A stretch of DNA of 33,174 bases from Burkholderiales bacterium (GTDB lineage Bacteria; Pseudomonadota; Gammaproteobacteria; Burkholderiales; Burkholderiaceae_C). Below the pieces are notes generated by a model. That model saw only the letters and a program-made list of their open reading frames with translations, made no database searches and had not been told where the DNA came from. The translations under genes were made by a program, and so were the position numbers. Where the stretch lies: assembly GCA_025360385.1 (NCBI GenBank), contig JANYCG010000234.1, positions 1 through 33,174 on the forward strand, in the 5' to 3' direction. Positions 14,000-25,103 of the stretch are shown here, piece after piece; the first letter of the stretch is position 1, and each line of letters opens with the position of its first letter.

Positions 14000-15958
14000 A
14001 TGAGCAATGCAGCACTTGGTATGACCATGCTTGGCCTCATCGTGGTCGTGATCATGATGGGCTTCCCGACCGCCTTTACCCTGATGGGCCTGGGCATGGT
14101 GTTTGGCTACATCGCCTTTTACAACCCGGCCGCCGGCTTTCTGGACAACCGGATTTTCGACCTGATGGTGCAACGCGCGTTTGGCGCCATGACCAATGAG
14201 ACGCTTTTGTCCATTCCACTTTTTGTGTTGATGGGTTATGTGATGGAACGCGGTGCGCTGGTGGACAAAATGTTTTACAGCGTGCAGTTGGCCTTTCGCA
14301 GCGTGCCGGGCTCGCTGGCCGTAACGACGCTGATCATCTGCACGTTCTGGGGTATTGCCAGCGGGCTGGTGGGTGCTGTGGTGGTATTGATGGGTGTGAT
14401 CGCCATGCGGCCCATGCTCAATGCAGGTTACGACACCCGGCTTGCTGCAGGGGTCATCACTGCCGGGGGCACGCTGGGAATTTTGATACCGCCGTCGGTG
14501 ATGATTATTGTCTACGCTGCAGTGGCGGGCCAGTCGGTCGTCAAGCTCTATGCTGCAGCGATGTTTCCCGGTTTTTTCCTGTCATTTTTATACCTTGTTT
14601 ACATCATCGGCTGGGTGCTGATCAATCCCAAGATTGCCCCTAAACTGCCGGCTGACCAGTTGCGGGCCCCGATCCCAGCGTGGCTCAGCCATGTTTCAGA
14701 CGCTTATTCGAAGCGCATTCTGCCCGCCTTGCTGATGGCTCTGGTGTCGCCACACAAGGCCTTGCGCGGTGGCGCACAGGAGGTCAAGATCACGTGGGGA
14801 TTGCTGCTGCGCAGTTTCTGCATGGCGCTGGTGCCATTGGTGCTGGCCGGGGTGTCTTTGGCGGGTACCTGGTGGTACGTGGTGGTGCATTCGCAGGAAG
14901 AAAATAACGCCACCCTGGCAGCGCAGGTGACTCAAGTCGCCAAAGCCGCCGGCCCGCCGGTGATGCGCCAAGCTGCGACCCAACCCGCTGAGCCGGCTGC
15001 AGGGGGACTACAGGAGCCCGCGTCAGATGCAGGCGTTAAGGAGCCGCCGAACGATGGCGGTTTGCAGGCACCACCTGGCGCCTCGGAGGTGAAGGAACCA
15101 CCGGGGGCGGAACGACCGGAAGCTGGCAAAGCCGTTGGTGAACCGGCGCTGCAGGAAATGAGCGACCCCGATGCGAAAGGGCCACAAACAGCGCCTGTAC
15201 CAGAGGCCTTCTACTCATCGTTTTGGGTGGCCTGTGGCGTCACCGTGCTCTTGCTGCTTTGGTACTACAGGCGTTTTGATGCCGAGCAGTTCGAAATTCT
15301 GCGGATGCTGGTGTCGTCGGTGATGCCACTCGGGTTGCTGACCCTGGTGGTCCTGGGCGTGATCCTGTTCGGCATCACAACGGCAACCGAGTCGGCCGCA
15401 GTGGGTGCGGCAGGGGCCTTCCTCATGGCCTGGCAAGCGGGGACTTTGAACTTCCAGCGCATCAAGGAGGCGGTGTTTTTGACCGCCAAAACCACATCCA
15501 TGGTGTGTTGGCTGTTTGTCGGTTCCGCCTTATTTTCCGCGGTGTTTGCTCTGCTGGGCGGGCAACGCGTGGTGGAAGAGTGGGTGCTGTCGATGGACCT
15601 CTCGCCGCTTCAATTCATGCTGCTGTCCCAAGCCATCATTTTTGTGCTGGGATGGCCGCTGGAGTGGACTGAAATCATCGTGATTTTTGTGCCCATCTTC
15701 CTTCCGCTGCTGGCACATTTCCAGATTGACCCGATTCTGTGGGGGGTGTTGGTGTTTGTGAACCTTCAGGCGGCGTTCCTGTCGCCACCCGTTGCGATGT
15801 CGGCTTTTTACCTTAAGGGGGTGTCGCCGTCGCATGTCACGATCAACCAGATTTTTGCCGGCATGATGCCCTATATGCTGATCGTGATCCTGTGCATGGT
15901 GTTCATGTACATCTGGCCGGGGCTAACCCTGTGGCTACCCAAGTATCTTTACGGGTAA
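14000..15958 (+). CDS. dctM: TRAP transporter large permease (DctM type) with large internal insertion
   Basis: This 652-residue protein forms the transport channel. DctM proteins usually have about 430 residues. Family blocks are clear at the start (GFPTAFTLMGLGMVFGYIAF; IPLFVLMGYVMERGAL; GILIPPSVMIIVYA) and again after about residue 440 (FGITTATESAAVGAAGAF). Between them, about 245-430 is extra: two additional hydrophobic segments (about 265-297 and 405-422) flank a Pro/Glu/Ala/Gly-rich stretch (about 320-400) with repeated EPP-like units. Enlarged DctM variants are known in this transporter subgroup, so the size alone is not a fusion artefact. The frame is continuous. No terminator is seen after it. 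Confidence 0.9.
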   Translation: MSNAALGMTMLGLIVVVIMMGFPTAFTLMGLGMVFGYIAFYNPAAGFLDNRIFDLMVQRAFGAMTNETLLSIPLFVLMGYVMERGALVDKMFYSVQLAFRSVPGSLAVTTLIICTFWGIASGLVGAVVVLMGVIAMRPMLNAGYDTRLAAGVITAGGTLGILIPPSVMIIVYAAVAGQSVVKLYAAAMFPGFFLSFLYLVYIIGWVLINPKIAPKLPADQLRAPIPAWLSHVSDAYSKRILPALLMALVSPHKALRGGAQEVKITWGLLLRSFCMALVPLVLAGVSLAGTWWYVVVHSQEENNATLAAQVTQVAKAAGPPVMRQAATQPAEPAAGGLQEPASDAGVKEPPNDGGLQAPPGASEVKEPPGAERPEAGKAVGEPALQEMSDPDAKGPQTAPVPEAFYSSFWVACGVTVLLLLWYYRRFDAEQFEILRMLVSSVMPLGLLTLVVLGVILFGITTATESAAVGAAGAFLMAWQAGTLNFQRIKEAVFLTAKTTSMVCWLFVGSALFSAVFALLGGQRVVEEWVLSMDLSPLQFMLLSQAIIFVLGWPLEWTEIIVIFVPIFLPLLAHFQIDPILWGVLVFVNLQAAFLSPPVAMSAFYLKGVSPSHVTINQIFAGMMPYMLIVILCMVFMYIWPGLTLWLPKYLYG

Positions 15959-15961
15959 TCC

Positions 15962-15967
15962 TATAAT
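15962..15967 (+). promoter_or_regulatory. Candidate -10 box before the rhamnose genes
   Basis: A perfect TATAAT lies 54 bp before the rfbB start, at the end of the preceding operon. No good -35 is present at the usual distance, so a promoter is only suggested. Confidence 0.35.
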
Positions 15968-16020
15968 CCTGGATTCGACCACTCACGCATCGTCGAGCGG
16001 CTATTTTTCAGGGAAGTTAA

Positions 16021-17088
16021 ATGATCCTCGTGACGGGTGGGGCCGGGTTTATCGGCTCAAATTTTGTGCTTGACTGGCTGGCCCAGTCTGATGAACCCGT
16101 CTTGAATCTGGACAAGCTGACTTACGCGGGGAATCGGGAGAATTTGGCGTCGGTTCAGGCCCATGCGGGGCATTTGTTCGTGCAAGGTGACATCAGTGAT
16201 TCGGCGCTGCTGGATAGTCTTCTGGCGAAGCATCAACCTCGAGCTGTGGTCAATTTTGCCGCTGAGTCCCATGTGGATCGCTCCATCCATGGGCCAGAAG
16301 ACTTTATCCAGACCAATATCATGGGCACGTTCAGGCTGCTTGAAGCCGTACGCGCTTATTGGGGAGGATTGACCGGTGAGGCAAAACCGGCTTTCAGGTT
16401 TCTCCACGTGTCCACTGACGAGGTCTATGGCTCCCTGTCCAAAAACGAACCGGCGTTTACAGAGTCTCATCCCTACGAGCCCAACAGCCCCTATTCAGCC
16501 AGCAAGGCTGCCAGCGACCACCTGGTGCGCGCTTACCATCACACCTATGGCCTGCCGGTGCTGACGACCAATTGCAGCAACAACTATGGGCCTTACCACT
16601 TCCCGGAAAAACTGATCCCGCTGATGATCGTGAATGCGCTCGCTGGTAAGCCGCTTCCCGTCTACGGCGACGGCATGCAAATCCGTGACTGGCTATATGT
16701 CAAAGACCATTGCAGTGCGATTCGTGCAGTATTACGCGGCGGTCGGGCTGGTGAGGTCTACAACGTGGGCGGTTGGAATGAAAAACCCAACCTCGACATT
16801 GTTCACACGATATGCGCCTTGCTGGATCAGTTGCGACCCAAAACCAGTGGCAAGAGCTACCGCGACCAAATCACTTACGTGGCAGATCGTCCTGGCCATG
16901 ATCGACGATATGCCATTGACGCCGGCAAGATCGAACGTGAACTGGGCTGGAAGCCGGTGGAGACTTTTGAGACCGGCATTGCCAAGACGGTTCAATGGTA
17001 TTTGGACAATCAAGATTGGGTCGGCCATGTTCAGTCGGGTGCGTACCGTGAGTGGGTGCAAACAAACTATGCCGCTCGTGGCGCTTGA
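16021..17088 (+). CDS. rfbB: dTDP-glucose 4,6-dehydratase
   Basis: This 355-residue enzyme (also called RmlB) converts dTDP-glucose to dTDP-4-keto-6-deoxyglucose, the second step of dTDP-L-rhamnose synthesis. It is a short-chain dehydrogenase type protein with the NAD-binding GGAGFIGSN at 6-14, the catalytic T132-D133-E134 in STDEVYG, and Y158/K162 in [11 protein letters not shown]. Length is normal. A GGGAAG ribosome binding site precedes the ATG. It opens a four-gene run in the order B-D-A-C. Its product also feeds other dTDP-6-deoxysugars, which matters given the aminotransferase remnant near 31 kb. Confidence 0.97.
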   Translation: MILVTGGAGFIGSNFVLDWLAQSDEPVLNLDKLTYAGNRENLASVQAHAGHLFVQGDISDSALLDSLLAKHQPRAVVNFAAESHVDRSIHGPEDFIQTNIMGTFRLLEAVRAYWGGLTGEAKPAFRFLHVSTDEVYGSLSKNEPAFTESHPYEPNSPYSASKAASDHLVRAYHHTYGLPVLTTNCSNNYGPYHFPEKLIPLMIVNALAGKPLPVYGDGMQIRDWLYVKDHCSAIRAVLRGGRAGEVYNVGGWNEKPNLDIVHTICALLDQLRPKTSGKSYRDQITYVADRPGHDRRYAIDAGKIERELGWKPVETFETGIAKTVQWYLDNQDWVGHVQSGAYREWVQTNYAARGA

Positions 17089-17140
17089 ATCGTCGGCATG
17101 TTGTTAGATATTCAAACGCCAATTTCCCAATTTTGATGCC

Positions 17141-18058
17141 ATGAAAATTCTTCTCTTCGGAAAAGGCGGCCAAGTCGGCTGGGAATTGCAACGCAGTCTG
17201 GCGCCTTTGGGCGAAGTGATTGCGCTGGACTTTGACAGCATCGATCACTGCGGCGACTTCACCAATCTGCCGGGTTTGAAAGAAACCGTGCTGGCGGTCC
17301 GACCGGACGTGATTGTGAACTCGGGGGCTCACACAGCCGTCGACAAGGCCGAAAGCGAGCCTGATCTGGTGCGAACCATCAACGCGCTGGCCCCAGGCGT
17401 ATTGGCCGAAGCAGCGTCCAGCATCGGCGCGTGGCTGGTGCATTACTCAACCGACTACGTGTTTAACGGCAGCGGCACAACACCTTGGGTTGAGACGGAC
17501 ACCCCGGCACCCCTGAGCGTTTATGGCCGCACCAAACTTGAAGGTGAACAATTGATTCAGGCCAGTGGCTGCAAGCACCTGATATTCAGGACCAGTTGGG
17601 TTTACGCAGCGCGCGGCGGCAACTTCGCAAAGACCATGCTCAAGCTGGCGCAGGAGCGCGACACCCTGAAGGTCATCAACGACCAAATCGGTGCGCCAAC
17701 CGGCGCCGAATTGCTGGCTGACGTGACTGCTCAGGCCATCACCCAGGTGCGCGCCTTTGCGGTGGTGCAGGCAGACAGTCGCAGCGGTATTTACCATGTG
17801 GTGGCAGGCGGCCAAACGTCCTGGTATGACTATGCAAACAAGGTTCTGGCCTTCGCCAGGACTACGGAGATTTTCTCAAAAATCGCAGCAACATCCATAG
17901 AGCCAGTTCCGAGCTCGGCATTTCAGACGGCCGCGCACCGGCCGCTCAACTCACGGCTGAACACCACAAAACTCCAGACTACGTTCGACCTGACCCTGCC
18001 ACACTGGCAGCAAGGTGTTGAACGCATGTTGACTGAATTCATCGAAAAACAATCATGA
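17141..18058 (+). CDS. rfbD: dTDP-4-dehydrorhamnose reductase
   Basis: This 305-residue enzyme (RmlD) makes dTDP-L-rhamnose in the last step of the pathway. Motifs are GKGGQVG at 7-13 for NAD(P)H binding, S103-T104-D105 in YSTDYVFNG, and Y128/K132 in [10 protein letters not shown]. It has the normal length and ends with a four-base ATGA overlap into rfbA. The 52-bp gap after rfbB shows no regulatory signal. Confidence 0.96.
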   Translation: MKILLFGKGGQVGWELQRSLAPLGEVIALDFDSIDHCGDFTNLPGLKETVLAVRPDVIVNSGAHTAVDKAESEPDLVRTINALAPGVLAEAASSIGAWLVHYSTDYVFNGSGTTPWVETDTPAPLSVYGRTKLEGEQLIQASGCKHLIFRTSWVYAARGGNFAKTMLKLAQERDTLKVINDQIGAPTGAELLADVTAQAITQVRAFAVVQADSRSGIYHVVAGGQTSWYDYANKVLAFARTTEIFSKIAATSIEPVPSSAFQTAAHRPLNSRLNTTKLQTTFDLTLPHWQQGVERMLTEFIEKQS

Positions 18059-18942
18059 CACAGCGCAAAGGCATCATCCTGGCCGGTGGCTCCGGCACCC
18101 GTCTGCACCCCGCTACCCTGGCCATGAGCAAACAGTTGTTACCGGTATATGACAAGCCCATGATTTATTACCCCTTAAGCACCCTGCTGCTGGGTGGCAT
18201 GCGCGACATCCTGATCATCAGCACCCCGCAGGACACGCCTCGTTTTCAGCAATTGCTGGGGGATGGAAGCCAATGGGGAATCAACCTGCAATACGCGGTG
18301 CAGCCCAGTCCGGATGGACTGGCACAGGCCTTCATCATTGGCGAGGCGTTTGTGGGCAACGACACCAGTGCACTGGTGTTGGGAGACAACATTTTTTATG
18401 GGCACGACTTTGCCAATTTGCTGAACAACGCGGACGCAAACGACACAGGTGCCACGGTATTCGCCTACCACGTGCACGACCCTGAGCGTTATGGCGTCGT
18501 GGCATTCAACACAACGGGCCAAGCCAGCAGTATTGAGGAAAAACCCCTCAAACCCAAAAGCAATTTTGCAGTGACTGGTCTTTATTTTTACGACAACCAA
18601 GTCGTGGACATCGCCAAGTCCATCCGACCCAGTGCGCGTGGCGAACTTGAAATCACCACAGTGAACCAGGCTTACTTGGACTTGGGCCAGCTTAACGTCC
18701 AAATCATGCAGCGCGGCTACGCGTGGCTGGATACTGGTACCCACGAAAGCCTGCTGGAAGCCAGCCAGTTCATTGCGACGCTGGAACATCGACAAGGGCT
18801 GAAAATCGCGTGCCTTGAAGAGATTGTCTGGCGCAACGGATACATTGACGATGCGCAGCTGGAAAAACTCGCCCAGCCGCTTTTAAAGAATGGCTATGGA
18901 CAATATTTGCAAAGAACGTTGCAAGAAGGCAAATCCTCATGA
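18055..18942 (+). CDS. rfbA: Glucose-1-phosphate thymidylyltransferase
   Basis: This 295-residue nucleotidyltransferase (RmlA) forms dTDP-glucose from glucose-1-phosphate and dTTP. It opens with the nucleotide-binding signature [14 protein letters not shown] at 6-19, with [18 protein letters not shown] next and [10 protein letters not shown] further on. Length matches the family. It overlaps rfbD and rfbC by ATGA junctions, so the three are translationally coupled. Confidence 0.97.
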   Translation: MTQRKGIILAGGSGTRLHPATLAMSKQLLPVYDKPMIYYPLSTLLLGGMRDILIISTPQDTPRFQQLLGDGSQWGINLQYAVQPSPDGLAQAFIIGEAFVGNDTSALVLGDNIFYGHDFANLLNNADANDTGATVFAYHVHDPERYGVVAFNTTGQASSIEEKPLKPKSNFAVTGLYFYDNQVVDIAKSIRPSARGELEITTVNQAYLDLGQLNVQIMQRGYAWLDTGTHESLLEASQFIATLEHRQGLKIACLEEIVWRNGYIDDAQLEKLAQPLLKNGYGQYLQRTLQEGKSS

Positions 18943-19484
18943 AAGTGACTGCCACTGCACTGCCCGAAGTGTTGATACTTGAACCCAAAGTGTTTGGCGA
19001 TGCCCGCGGATTCTTTTTTGAAAGCTTCAACCAGGCCGCGTTCAATCAGGCCACCGGGCTTGATGTGGCATTTGTTCAGGACAATCACAGCCGGTCAGGC
19101 TTGGGGGTATTGCGCGGGCTGCATTATCAAATCCAGCAGGCTCAGGGCAAACTGGTGCGGGTGGCCAGGGGTTCAGTATTTGACGTTGCCGTGGACATCC
19201 GCAAGTCGTCGCGCAACTTCGGCCGTTGGGTAGGTGTCGATCTGTCAGAAGACAACCAGCGCCAGCTTTGGGTGCCGCCCGGCTTCGCGCACGGTTTTAT
19301 GGTGACCAGTGCCAGCGCCGATTTTCTGTACAAAACGACTGACTATTACGCACCTCAATTTGAGCGCAGCATTGCCTGGGATGATCCCACGCTCGCCATT
19401 AATTGGCCGGTAGGAGTTGTGCCAAAACTTTCTGTCAAAGATTTGGCTGGTTTAGTGTTGGCTGATGCGCAAGTGTGTGACTAA
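18939..19484 (+). CDS. rfbC: dTDP-4-dehydrorhamnose 3,5-epimerase
   Basis: This 181-residue cupin-fold epimerase (RmlC) acts between RfbB and RfbD. Motifs are [21 protein letters not shown] at 45-53, and GVLRGLHYQ at 56-64 with the catalytic His 62; YKTTDYYAP follows in the second half. Its start overlaps rfbA by ATGA. The rhamnose pathway is thereby complete within 16.0-19.5 kb. Confidence 0.97.
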   Translation: MKVTATALPEVLILEPKVFGDARGFFFESFNQAAFNQATGLDVAFVQDNHSRSGLGVLRGLHYQIQQAQGKLVRVARGSVFDVAVDIRKSSRNFGRWVGVDLSEDNQRQLWVPPGFAHGFMVTSASADFLYKTTDYYAPQFERSIAWDDPTLAINWPVGVVPKLSVKDLAGLVLADAQVCD

Positions 19485-19531
19485 AACCGGATCTGATACG
19501 TTGCGTTCTCGCGCACTGTAGCTTGGCAAAA

Positions 19532-20431
19532 ATGATGAAAAATGAAAACGAAACTTTGAGTGCGGCAGACCGAAAAATCAGCGTACTTGACGCACTTGTC
19601 CTGCTGGCTGAAAACGCGAGGCTTTTAGTCTTTGGCACACTTGCTTTCGGACTTTTGGCTCTGGCTATTTGTTTTGTGGTGCCACAAAGCTACACCAGTG
19701 AGGCAATTTTGGCTTTGCCGAATCTCGGTGCGAATGGTGCTTTAAACCCCGCAGTCTCTCAGGCCGCTGCAATGATGACCTCGCCTTTGGTTTTGGATCC
19801 AGTGATTGACACCTTGAATCTGTCCGAAGGCCGCCCAATTCAGGTGACTCGAAAAAAAATGATTGGGCATGTTAGATCGACTCTAGGAAAAGATGGATTG
19901 TTGCGCCTCGACGCAACTGCAAATTCACCCATTGAAGCGCAGAGAATAGCCAACGCAATCATTGACTCGTGGTTAAAAACCACGATTCCGGGAGTCGAAG
20001 AGCGTAACGACTTGGAGAAGCGCCTTGAAACCGCAAAATCCTCGCTCGACGCGGTTGAGCGGCTGCTCAAGCGCCTGACCAGTGATGGAGGCGCAAATTT
20101 GGCGCAGGCACTTACTCGTGGCGAAGCTGGAGCCACAATTGTTTCAATTGGCGAACTTCAGACGAAATATTTGGGTGACGTGTTATCTATTCCGCGAACA
20201 TTGCGAGGGTTCTCGCGGGATGTCATCAAGCAACCGCCGACTTTGCCAACTGAAACGGTTGCGCCCCAAAAAGCCTTGATCACGAGCTTGGCCGCGTTAG
20301 CCGGAGCGCTGACACTCGTGATTTGGATATATGTGCGCCAAACATTGCGAACGGCAGAAGAGAGTGCAGCATCAGCCCAAAAGCTGGCGAAACTGCGGTC
20401 AGCCTTGCGCATGGCCGCCCGGTCGCCTTAA
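19532..20431 (+). CDS. Wzz-like polysaccharide chain-length protein
   Basis: This protein of 299 residues has the layout of a polysaccharide co-polymerase: a short cytosolic start, a membrane helix at about 30-53, a periplasmic part rich in helices (about 55-250), and a second helix at about 255-273 before a basic tail. The motif VVPQSYTSEAILALPN after the first helix is typical. Such proteins set O-antigen or exopolysaccharide length with Wzy. No tyrosine kinase domain is fused, so it is a Wzz rather than a BY-kinase type. ATG 19532 is preferred; an in-frame TTG at 19523 is possible. The usual proline-rich block before helix 2 is weak (KQPPTLPTE). Confidence 0.75.
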   Translation: MMKNENETLSAADRKISVLDALVLLAENARLLVFGTLAFGLLALAICFVVPQSYTSEAILALPNLGANGALNPAVSQAAAMMTSPLVLDPVIDTLNLSEGRPIQVTRKKMIGHVRSTLGKDGLLRLDATANSPIEAQRIANAIIDSWLKTTIPGVEERNDLEKRLETAKSSLDAVERLLKRLTSDGGANLAQALTRGEAGATIVSIGELQTKYLGDVLSIPRTLRGFSRDVIKQPPTLPTETVAPQKALITSLAALAGALTLVIWIYVRQTLRTAEESAASAQKLAKLRSALRMAARSP

Positions 20432-20492
20432 AGCAGAACAATTGCAACAGCGGAGCGCTCCTTCGTTGAAATGAGCTACTAGCAATCAACGC

Positions 20493-22622
20493 ATGAAATC
20501 AGCGGCAAAAACCATTGCCTTTTGGCGCGCCCAATTGGCACAAACTACGGCATTGTCGCTGAGCCTGTTTGCGGCAATGTTTATTCCTGTGTGTTACGGC
20601 GCATATGGCGTTTCCGTCGGCTCGGTGCTTGGCGTTCTCATCGTTGCAATATTGACGGTGGTGTTTGGCAAGTCTCTAGGATGTGCATTGCGGATTCCTA
20701 CGGTGGTCGGCTTCCAGCATGCAGCAGAAATTGTGTTGGGGTTCTCGGTGCTGAGCTTTGTGCATCTTTTCGTCACGGTGCTTCTCAATATTGGAGCGGG
20801 CCATGCCATGGCTTGTGATTTATGGCTTGTGATTGCGTCAGCGCTTGTTGTCGGGAAAAATCATGCCGCCGAGCCTTTAGGCGCACCAAATGCCAGCACG
20901 GGTACAACATGGCGTTCAACGCTGATCGATTGCTCAATCATCGTGCTATTGGGTCTGTTAACAACTTTATGGACGCGTGAGGCACTGGGTTCAGTCACTG
21001 AAGCAAAGCAAACAGGTATTTTTCGGGTGTGGAATGATTTTTTGCTGCAGGCGGCGGAAATTCAATATCAAATCAATTACCCGTCGTTCAATGGCGAGAG
21101 CTTATATCTGTCGGGTCTTCCGCAAGCTTTTTACCATCGGGCGAGTTATAGCTTGACGGCGTTGTTTGCGTGGGTGTCAGAGACCCCCCCGTTGGAAGCT
21201 GCGACGTATTTTTGGCTTCCCGCCAGTTTAGTCATGATGGGGCTGGGTGCCTACAGTTTGGGTTCTGTTTTGGGTGGACGCCTCGTGGGGATAGTTTCGA
21301 TGCTTGCCCTTTTCCTTCTGCCTGACGCTTCGATGTACGGATTGAAGAATGGTTACTTTGCTTTTTACTGGCTCATCATGGTAGCTCCTGGGGCTGGATA
21401 CGCCATGGCACTTTCATTCCTTGCTCTGGCCCTGTATGTGGTGGGTCGATTTCAAGATGACTATCGCCTTGTGGTCATAGGAGCAGGTGTTGCACTGTTG
21501 AGCGTCGCGTTCCGGATTCATATTGCCATTCCAGTCGTGGGCCTTTATGTTGTGCTGGTTGTTGCTACCGCTCAGATGCCACTTCCCTGGCGCCGGTACC
21601 ATCTTGTTGGCGCTGTGGTGGCCGCATTTTTGGGATTTGCCTTGGTCTGTGAATCAATTGCTTTGGCCCCCCATTTCTTTACAGGTCGAATTGATGGACT
21701 TCTTTACATTGAGGCGGTGCATTTTGCAACACCAACTGCCTATGAAGGGGTGTTCAAGGCGCTGGGTGAATCGCTACACCGTGGCGTGCGAGATTTGTTA
21801 GTTGGATATCCGCTCATGCTTGCAGCCCAGTACGGCCTTGTATTGCCCGCCTTGCTAGCCTCTTCTCTCTACTTGAAGAACCTCAGGCTTAGGGCGCACC
21901 TACTCGGTGTGAGTGCCGGTTTGCTCATCGTGCATGCGGTCATTACTTTTTTTATACCTACTCCAATCACAGGGGACATTACCGAATGGAGCCATCGCTC
22001 TTTCGTCCTGATTTATGCTGTGTTGGTAATCTATACGGTTGTTGGGATCTCGGCCACACCGCTTTTCAGTAGCATGTCCGCGAAATTACTTAAACGCCGA
22101 AATTTGGCCACTGGCTTGGGCTCATTTCTGCCAGTTGTTGGCTTGCTCATTCCCTGGGTTTATGGCAAAGACGTTCAATATGGGTCGTTGCGGGATGGAC
22201 CAACAGCATGTGCTACACCGATATCGTCAGGTATGTTTGCCGCCGCTGAATTCATCAAAATCAAATCCAGTCCGAAAGACAAGATTTTGGCGTCGAATGG
22301 GGACCCGGATGCTGCGTTGGTTGCATTGACCGGTCTGCAGGCTTACGTTTCCAGAGGCATGCTTTATCAAAAAATGAGTGCCACCAGGGCTTTGGCACAA
22401 GCCAGGGTGACGAACCTCATCAAACTCAGAAAAACCGAGGACTATCAGCAGCTCGCGGAATTCGGCAAATCAGCAGGCGTCCGGTGGTTTGTCGTATCGT
22501 TAGACGACATGCCACAGACTGCAACCTTCATTCAATATGCCGTTTTTGTTAACGGGAAAACTGCAGTATTTGATCTCAACAACGCTTCAAAAACAGCGAC
22601 AAAATTGCAGGCGGCACAATGA
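20493..22622 (+). CDS. Large polytopic membrane protein of unknown function, O-antigen cluster
   Basis: This 709-residue protein has around twelve hydrophobic segments from about residue 18 to 560, then a soluble C-terminal part of about 150 residues with a [20 protein letters not shown] helix and a short beta-like end. A long loop near 165-230 contains the polar stretch [19 protein letters not shown] and a [12 protein letters not shown] block. The overall form resembles GT-C type glycosyltransferases or other lipid-linked sugar enzymes, in which an early lumenal loop holds catalytic acids, but no diagnostic motif is clear. It overlaps the next gene by ATGA, so it belongs to this polysaccharide operon. 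Function is not assigned. Confidence 0.8.
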   Translation: MKSAAKTIAFWRAQLAQTTALSLSLFAAMFIPVCYGAYGVSVGSVLGVLIVAILTVVFGKSLGCALRIPTVVGFQHAAEIVLGFSVLSFVHLFVTVLLNIGAGHAMACDLWLVIASALVVGKNHAAEPLGAPNASTGTTWRSTLIDCSIIVLLGLLTTLWTREALGSVTEAKQTGIFRVWNDFLLQAAEIQYQINYPSFNGESLYLSGLPQAFYHRASYSLTALFAWVSETPPLEAATYFWLPASLVMMGLGAYSLGSVLGGRLVGIVSMLALFLLPDASMYGLKNGYFAFYWLIMVAPGAGYAMALSFLALALYVVGRFQDDYRLVVIGAGVALLSVAFRIHIAIPVVGLYVVLVVATAQMPLPWRRYHLVGAVVAAFLGFALVCESIALAPHFFTGRIDGLLYIEAVHFATPTAYEGVFKALGESLHRGVRDLLVGYPLMLAAQYGLVLPALLASSLYLKNLRLRAHLLGVSAGLLIVHAVITFFIPTPITGDITEWSHRSFVLIYAVLVIYTVVGISATPLFSSMSAKLLKRRNLATGLGSFLPVVGLLIPWVYGKDVQYGSLRDGPTACATPISSGMFAAAEFIKIKSSPKDKILASNGDPDAALVALTGLQAYVSRGMLYQKMSATRALAQARVTNLIKLRKTEDYQQLAEFGKSAGVRWFVVSLDDMPQTATFIQYAVFVNGKTAVFDLNNASKTATKLQAAQ

Positions 22623-23314
22623 AAAAAATTGCCATCCTTCAGTCCAACTACATTCCCTGGAAAGGCTACTTCGACATGATCGCCGCGGTGGATGAATTCA
22701 TCCTCTATGACGACATGCAATACACGCGGCGCGACTGGCGCAATCGCAATCAAATCAAGACGCCACAAGGCTTGCAGTGGTTGACGGTGCCCGTCATGGT
22801 CAAAGGGAAATACCATCAGGCGATCCGACAGACGGAAATTGATGGGGCAGGTTGGGCACTCCTGCACTGGAGAGCCTTGGTTCAAAATTATCGACGTGCC
22901 CCGCACTTTGACGAAATCGCGGTTTTGATCGAACCGCTCTACCTGGCCGAAGGCTACAGCCATTTGTCGAAATTGAATCGCCGGTTCATTGAAATGGTGT
23001 GCAGGTACCTGGACATCCACACTGTCATTAAAAATTCATGGGACTACAGCTTGCCGGAGGGGAAAACAGAGCGCTTGGCAGATCTGTGCTTGCAAGCAGG
23101 AGGGACAGAGTACATCTCTGGGCCAGCGGCCAGGGAGTATATTGATGCACGAATCTTCACTGAACGAGGCATCAAGCTGAGCTGGTTTGACTATGATGGG
23201 TACCCGGCATACCCGCAACTTTGGGGTGAATTCAACCATCGGGTCACCATACTCGACTTATTATTCAACTGCGGCAAAGAAGCCCAGAGCTACATGAGGC
23301 AATTGCGTTCATGA
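22619..23314 (+). CDS. WbqC-family protein
   Basis: This 231-residue soluble protein opens with [18 protein letters not shown] and continues with [20 protein letters not shown], the hallmark of the WbqC family found in O-antigen loci. Members are thought to act in sugar-nucleotide modification, possibly amino-acid or acyl attachment to amino sugars, but the reaction is not firmly established. It overlaps both neighbours by ATGA. Confidence 0.9.
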   Translation: MKKIAILQSNYIPWKGYFDMIAAVDEFILYDDMQYTRRDWRNRNQIKTPQGLQWLTVPVMVKGKYHQAIRQTEIDGAGWALLHWRALVQNYRRAPHFDEIAVLIEPLYLAEGYSHLSKLNRRFIEMVCRYLDIHTVIKNSWDYSLPEGKTERLADLCLQAGGTEYISGPAAREYIDARIFTERGIKLSWFDYDGYPAYPQLWGEFNHRVTILDLLFNCGKEAQSYMRQLRS

Positions 23315-24255
23315 GACTTTCAATTGTCGCAACCCTCTATCAGTCGGCTTCGTATATCGAAGAATTTCACCTCCGAGTGAGCGCGGTAGCCAGGCAACTT
23401 GCGGGCGAGGACTATGAAATTATTTTGGTGAACGACGGCTCGCCCGACAACAGTCTCCACCTTGCAGTGCAACTTACCGAGCGCGACGGACATGTCGTCG
23501 TGGTCGATCTATCCCGTAATTTTGGTCATCACAAAGCCATGATGGCGGGTTTGGCCACCGCCACGGGAGAAAAAGTGTTTTTGATCGACAGCGACCTTGA
23601 GGAAGAACCTGAGTGGTTGCTTGATTTCACAAAGCAAATGGAATCGGAGAACTGCGATGTCATTTTCGGCGTTCAGTCTGCCCGAAAAGGAGGGATTTTT
23701 GAGAAAATCACGGGTGCATTGTTCTATCGACTATTTCGGGTTCTCACCGGAATAGACCAGCCCAACAATATTGCCACAGCCAGGCTGATGTCACGGCGAT
23801 ATGTTGAAGCACTGCTTTTGCATCGGGAACGTGAACTCAATATTGGGGGCCTGTGGATTGTTACTGGGTTCAAACAGCAGCTTCATGCGGTTATAAAGCA
23901 CGACACTAGCCCGACATCGTATTCTGTATCCAGAAAATTTAGCCACCTAGTCAATGCAGTAACGTCTTTTAGCAGCCGACCGTTGATCTTTACTTTTTAT
24001 TCAGGCTTGTTGATATCAATTTCTGCAATGAGCTATATTGTTTACTTGACCATCCGGTACCTTTTTATTGCCTCGCCGCCAGACGGCTACACGTCTATTA
24101 TTGCGTCCATATGGCTGCTCTCTGGGTTGATCATATTTTTCATGGGTATCCAGGGAATTTATATCGCAAAGATTTTTTCTGAAGTCAAGCAACGACCTTA
24201 CATAATAACTCGGCAGGTGTATGGACATCCTCAAAGACCAGAAGTCCTGAAATGA
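23311..24255 (+). CDS. Family 2 glycosyltransferase with C-terminal membrane helices
   Basis: This 314-residue protein has a GT-A domain (1 to about 220) with [38 protein letters not shown] and the metal-binding DSDLEEEPE. Two membrane helices follow at about 228-250 and 265-290. This is the GtrB/DPM1-like layout, which transfers sugar to undecaprenyl phosphate. It could cooperate with the GtrA-type protein encoded at 28.2 kb. The start overlaps the WbqC gene, and the end overlaps the next gene, by ATGA. Which sugar is carried is unknown. AT content is visibly higher from here on. Confidence 0.9.
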   Translation: MRLSIVATLYQSASYIEEFHLRVSAVARQLAGEDYEIILVNDGSPDNSLHLAVQLTERDGHVVVVDLSRNFGHHKAMMAGLATATGEKVFLIDSDLEEEPEWLLDFTKQMESENCDVIFGVQSARKGGIFEKITGALFYRLFRVLTGIDQPNNIATARLMSRRYVEALLLHRERELNIGGLWIVTGFKQQLHAVIKHDTSPTSYSVSRKFSHLVNAVTSFSSRPLIFTFYSGLLISISAMSYIVYLTIRYLFIASPPDGYTSIIASIWLLSGLIIFFMGIQGIYIAKIFSEVKQRPYIITRQVYGHPQRPEVLK

Positions 24256-25079
24256 TTTTAGATCATAAAATTCCTTCTGCAACGTACGGCATTCTCCAGC
24301 AAAATACGCCTGCTTCTTCCCTTGACGAGGCGGCGGAACAGGTCAAAAACCTGGGATATGCTGTACTGGATTCCGGATATTCAGCATTAGAACTTGAAAA
24401 TATTTCAAACGAATTCAACCAGGTTCGAGAGCGCTATATTCAAACCAACGGTGAATCCCATCTCAGGTCTATTAATGAATTCCATACCATACGTGCACTG
24501 CTCACGCATGGTGGGGAGACATTTCTTAAACTCGCATTCAATCCCAATCTTATTTCAATATTAAAAATTTTGATTTCAGGAAAATTCATCCTTAATCAAC
24601 AAAATGGAATCGTCAATCCGCCGCAGGAAACCTATAACCAAAGTGCTTGGCACCGCGACTTACCCTATCAGCACTTTGTTTCTACCAAGCCCCTGGCGAT
24701 CAATGCTCTGTTTTGTGTAGATGATTTCACACTTGAAAATGGTTCCACATTTGTGCTTCCTGCATCACACAAATCTGAGGCCTATCCTTCCGAAGGGTAT
24801 GTTCAAAAACGGGCAATTCAAGTCGAAGCAAAAGCGGGGGCTTTTATCCTGCTGGACTGCATGATGTTTCATGCTGGTGGATTCAATAAGACGAATTCAA
24901 TGCGCCGCGCCGTGAATCATGTTTTTAATATACCCTATTTTAAGCAACAAATTAATATTCCAATAAACATGAAAAATATCAACTTGTCTTCCGAAGAGCA
25001 GGAGATATTGGGTTTCAACTACGCTGAATCAGTTTCTATTTCCAGTTTTTTGTTGAAACGAAGCAGAGAAATTCTATGA
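24252..25079 (+). CDS. Phytanoyl-CoA dioxygenase (PhyH)-family oxygenase
   Basis: This 275-residue protein has the iron ligands of the 2-oxoglutarate-dependent PhyH family: H134 and D136 in AWHRDLPYQ and H207 in MFHAGG, with R218 or R219 as a likely 2-oxoglutarate contact. The core LENGSTFVLPASHKS at about 161-175 also fits. PhyH proteins in polysaccharide clusters are presumed to hydroxylate a sugar or its substituent, but no substrate is established here. It overlaps the GT2 gene by ATGA. Confidence 0.85.
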   Translation: MILDHKIPSATYGILQQNTPASSLDEAAEQVKNLGYAVLDSGYSALELENISNEFNQVRERYIQTNGESHLRSINEFHTIRALLTHGGETFLKLAFNPNLISILKILISGKFILNQQNGIVNPPQETYNQSAWHRDLPYQHFVSTKPLAINALFCVDDFTLENGSTFVLPASHKSEAYPSEGYVQKRAIQVEAKAGAFILLDCMMFHAGGFNKTNSMRRAVNHVFNIPYFKQQINIPINMKNINLSSEEQEILGFNYAESVSISSFLLKRSREIL

Positions 25080-25103
25080 TATATCTGCAAGATTATTATT
25101 AAA

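Noticed and set aside
14730-15290. Fusion or assembly error in dctM
   Set aside because: The frame is continuous, codon use is even and larger DctM variants exist in this transporter subgroup.
20452-20461. GGAGCGCTCC palindrome as a terminator
   Set aside because: No T tract follows and the stem is only five base pairs.
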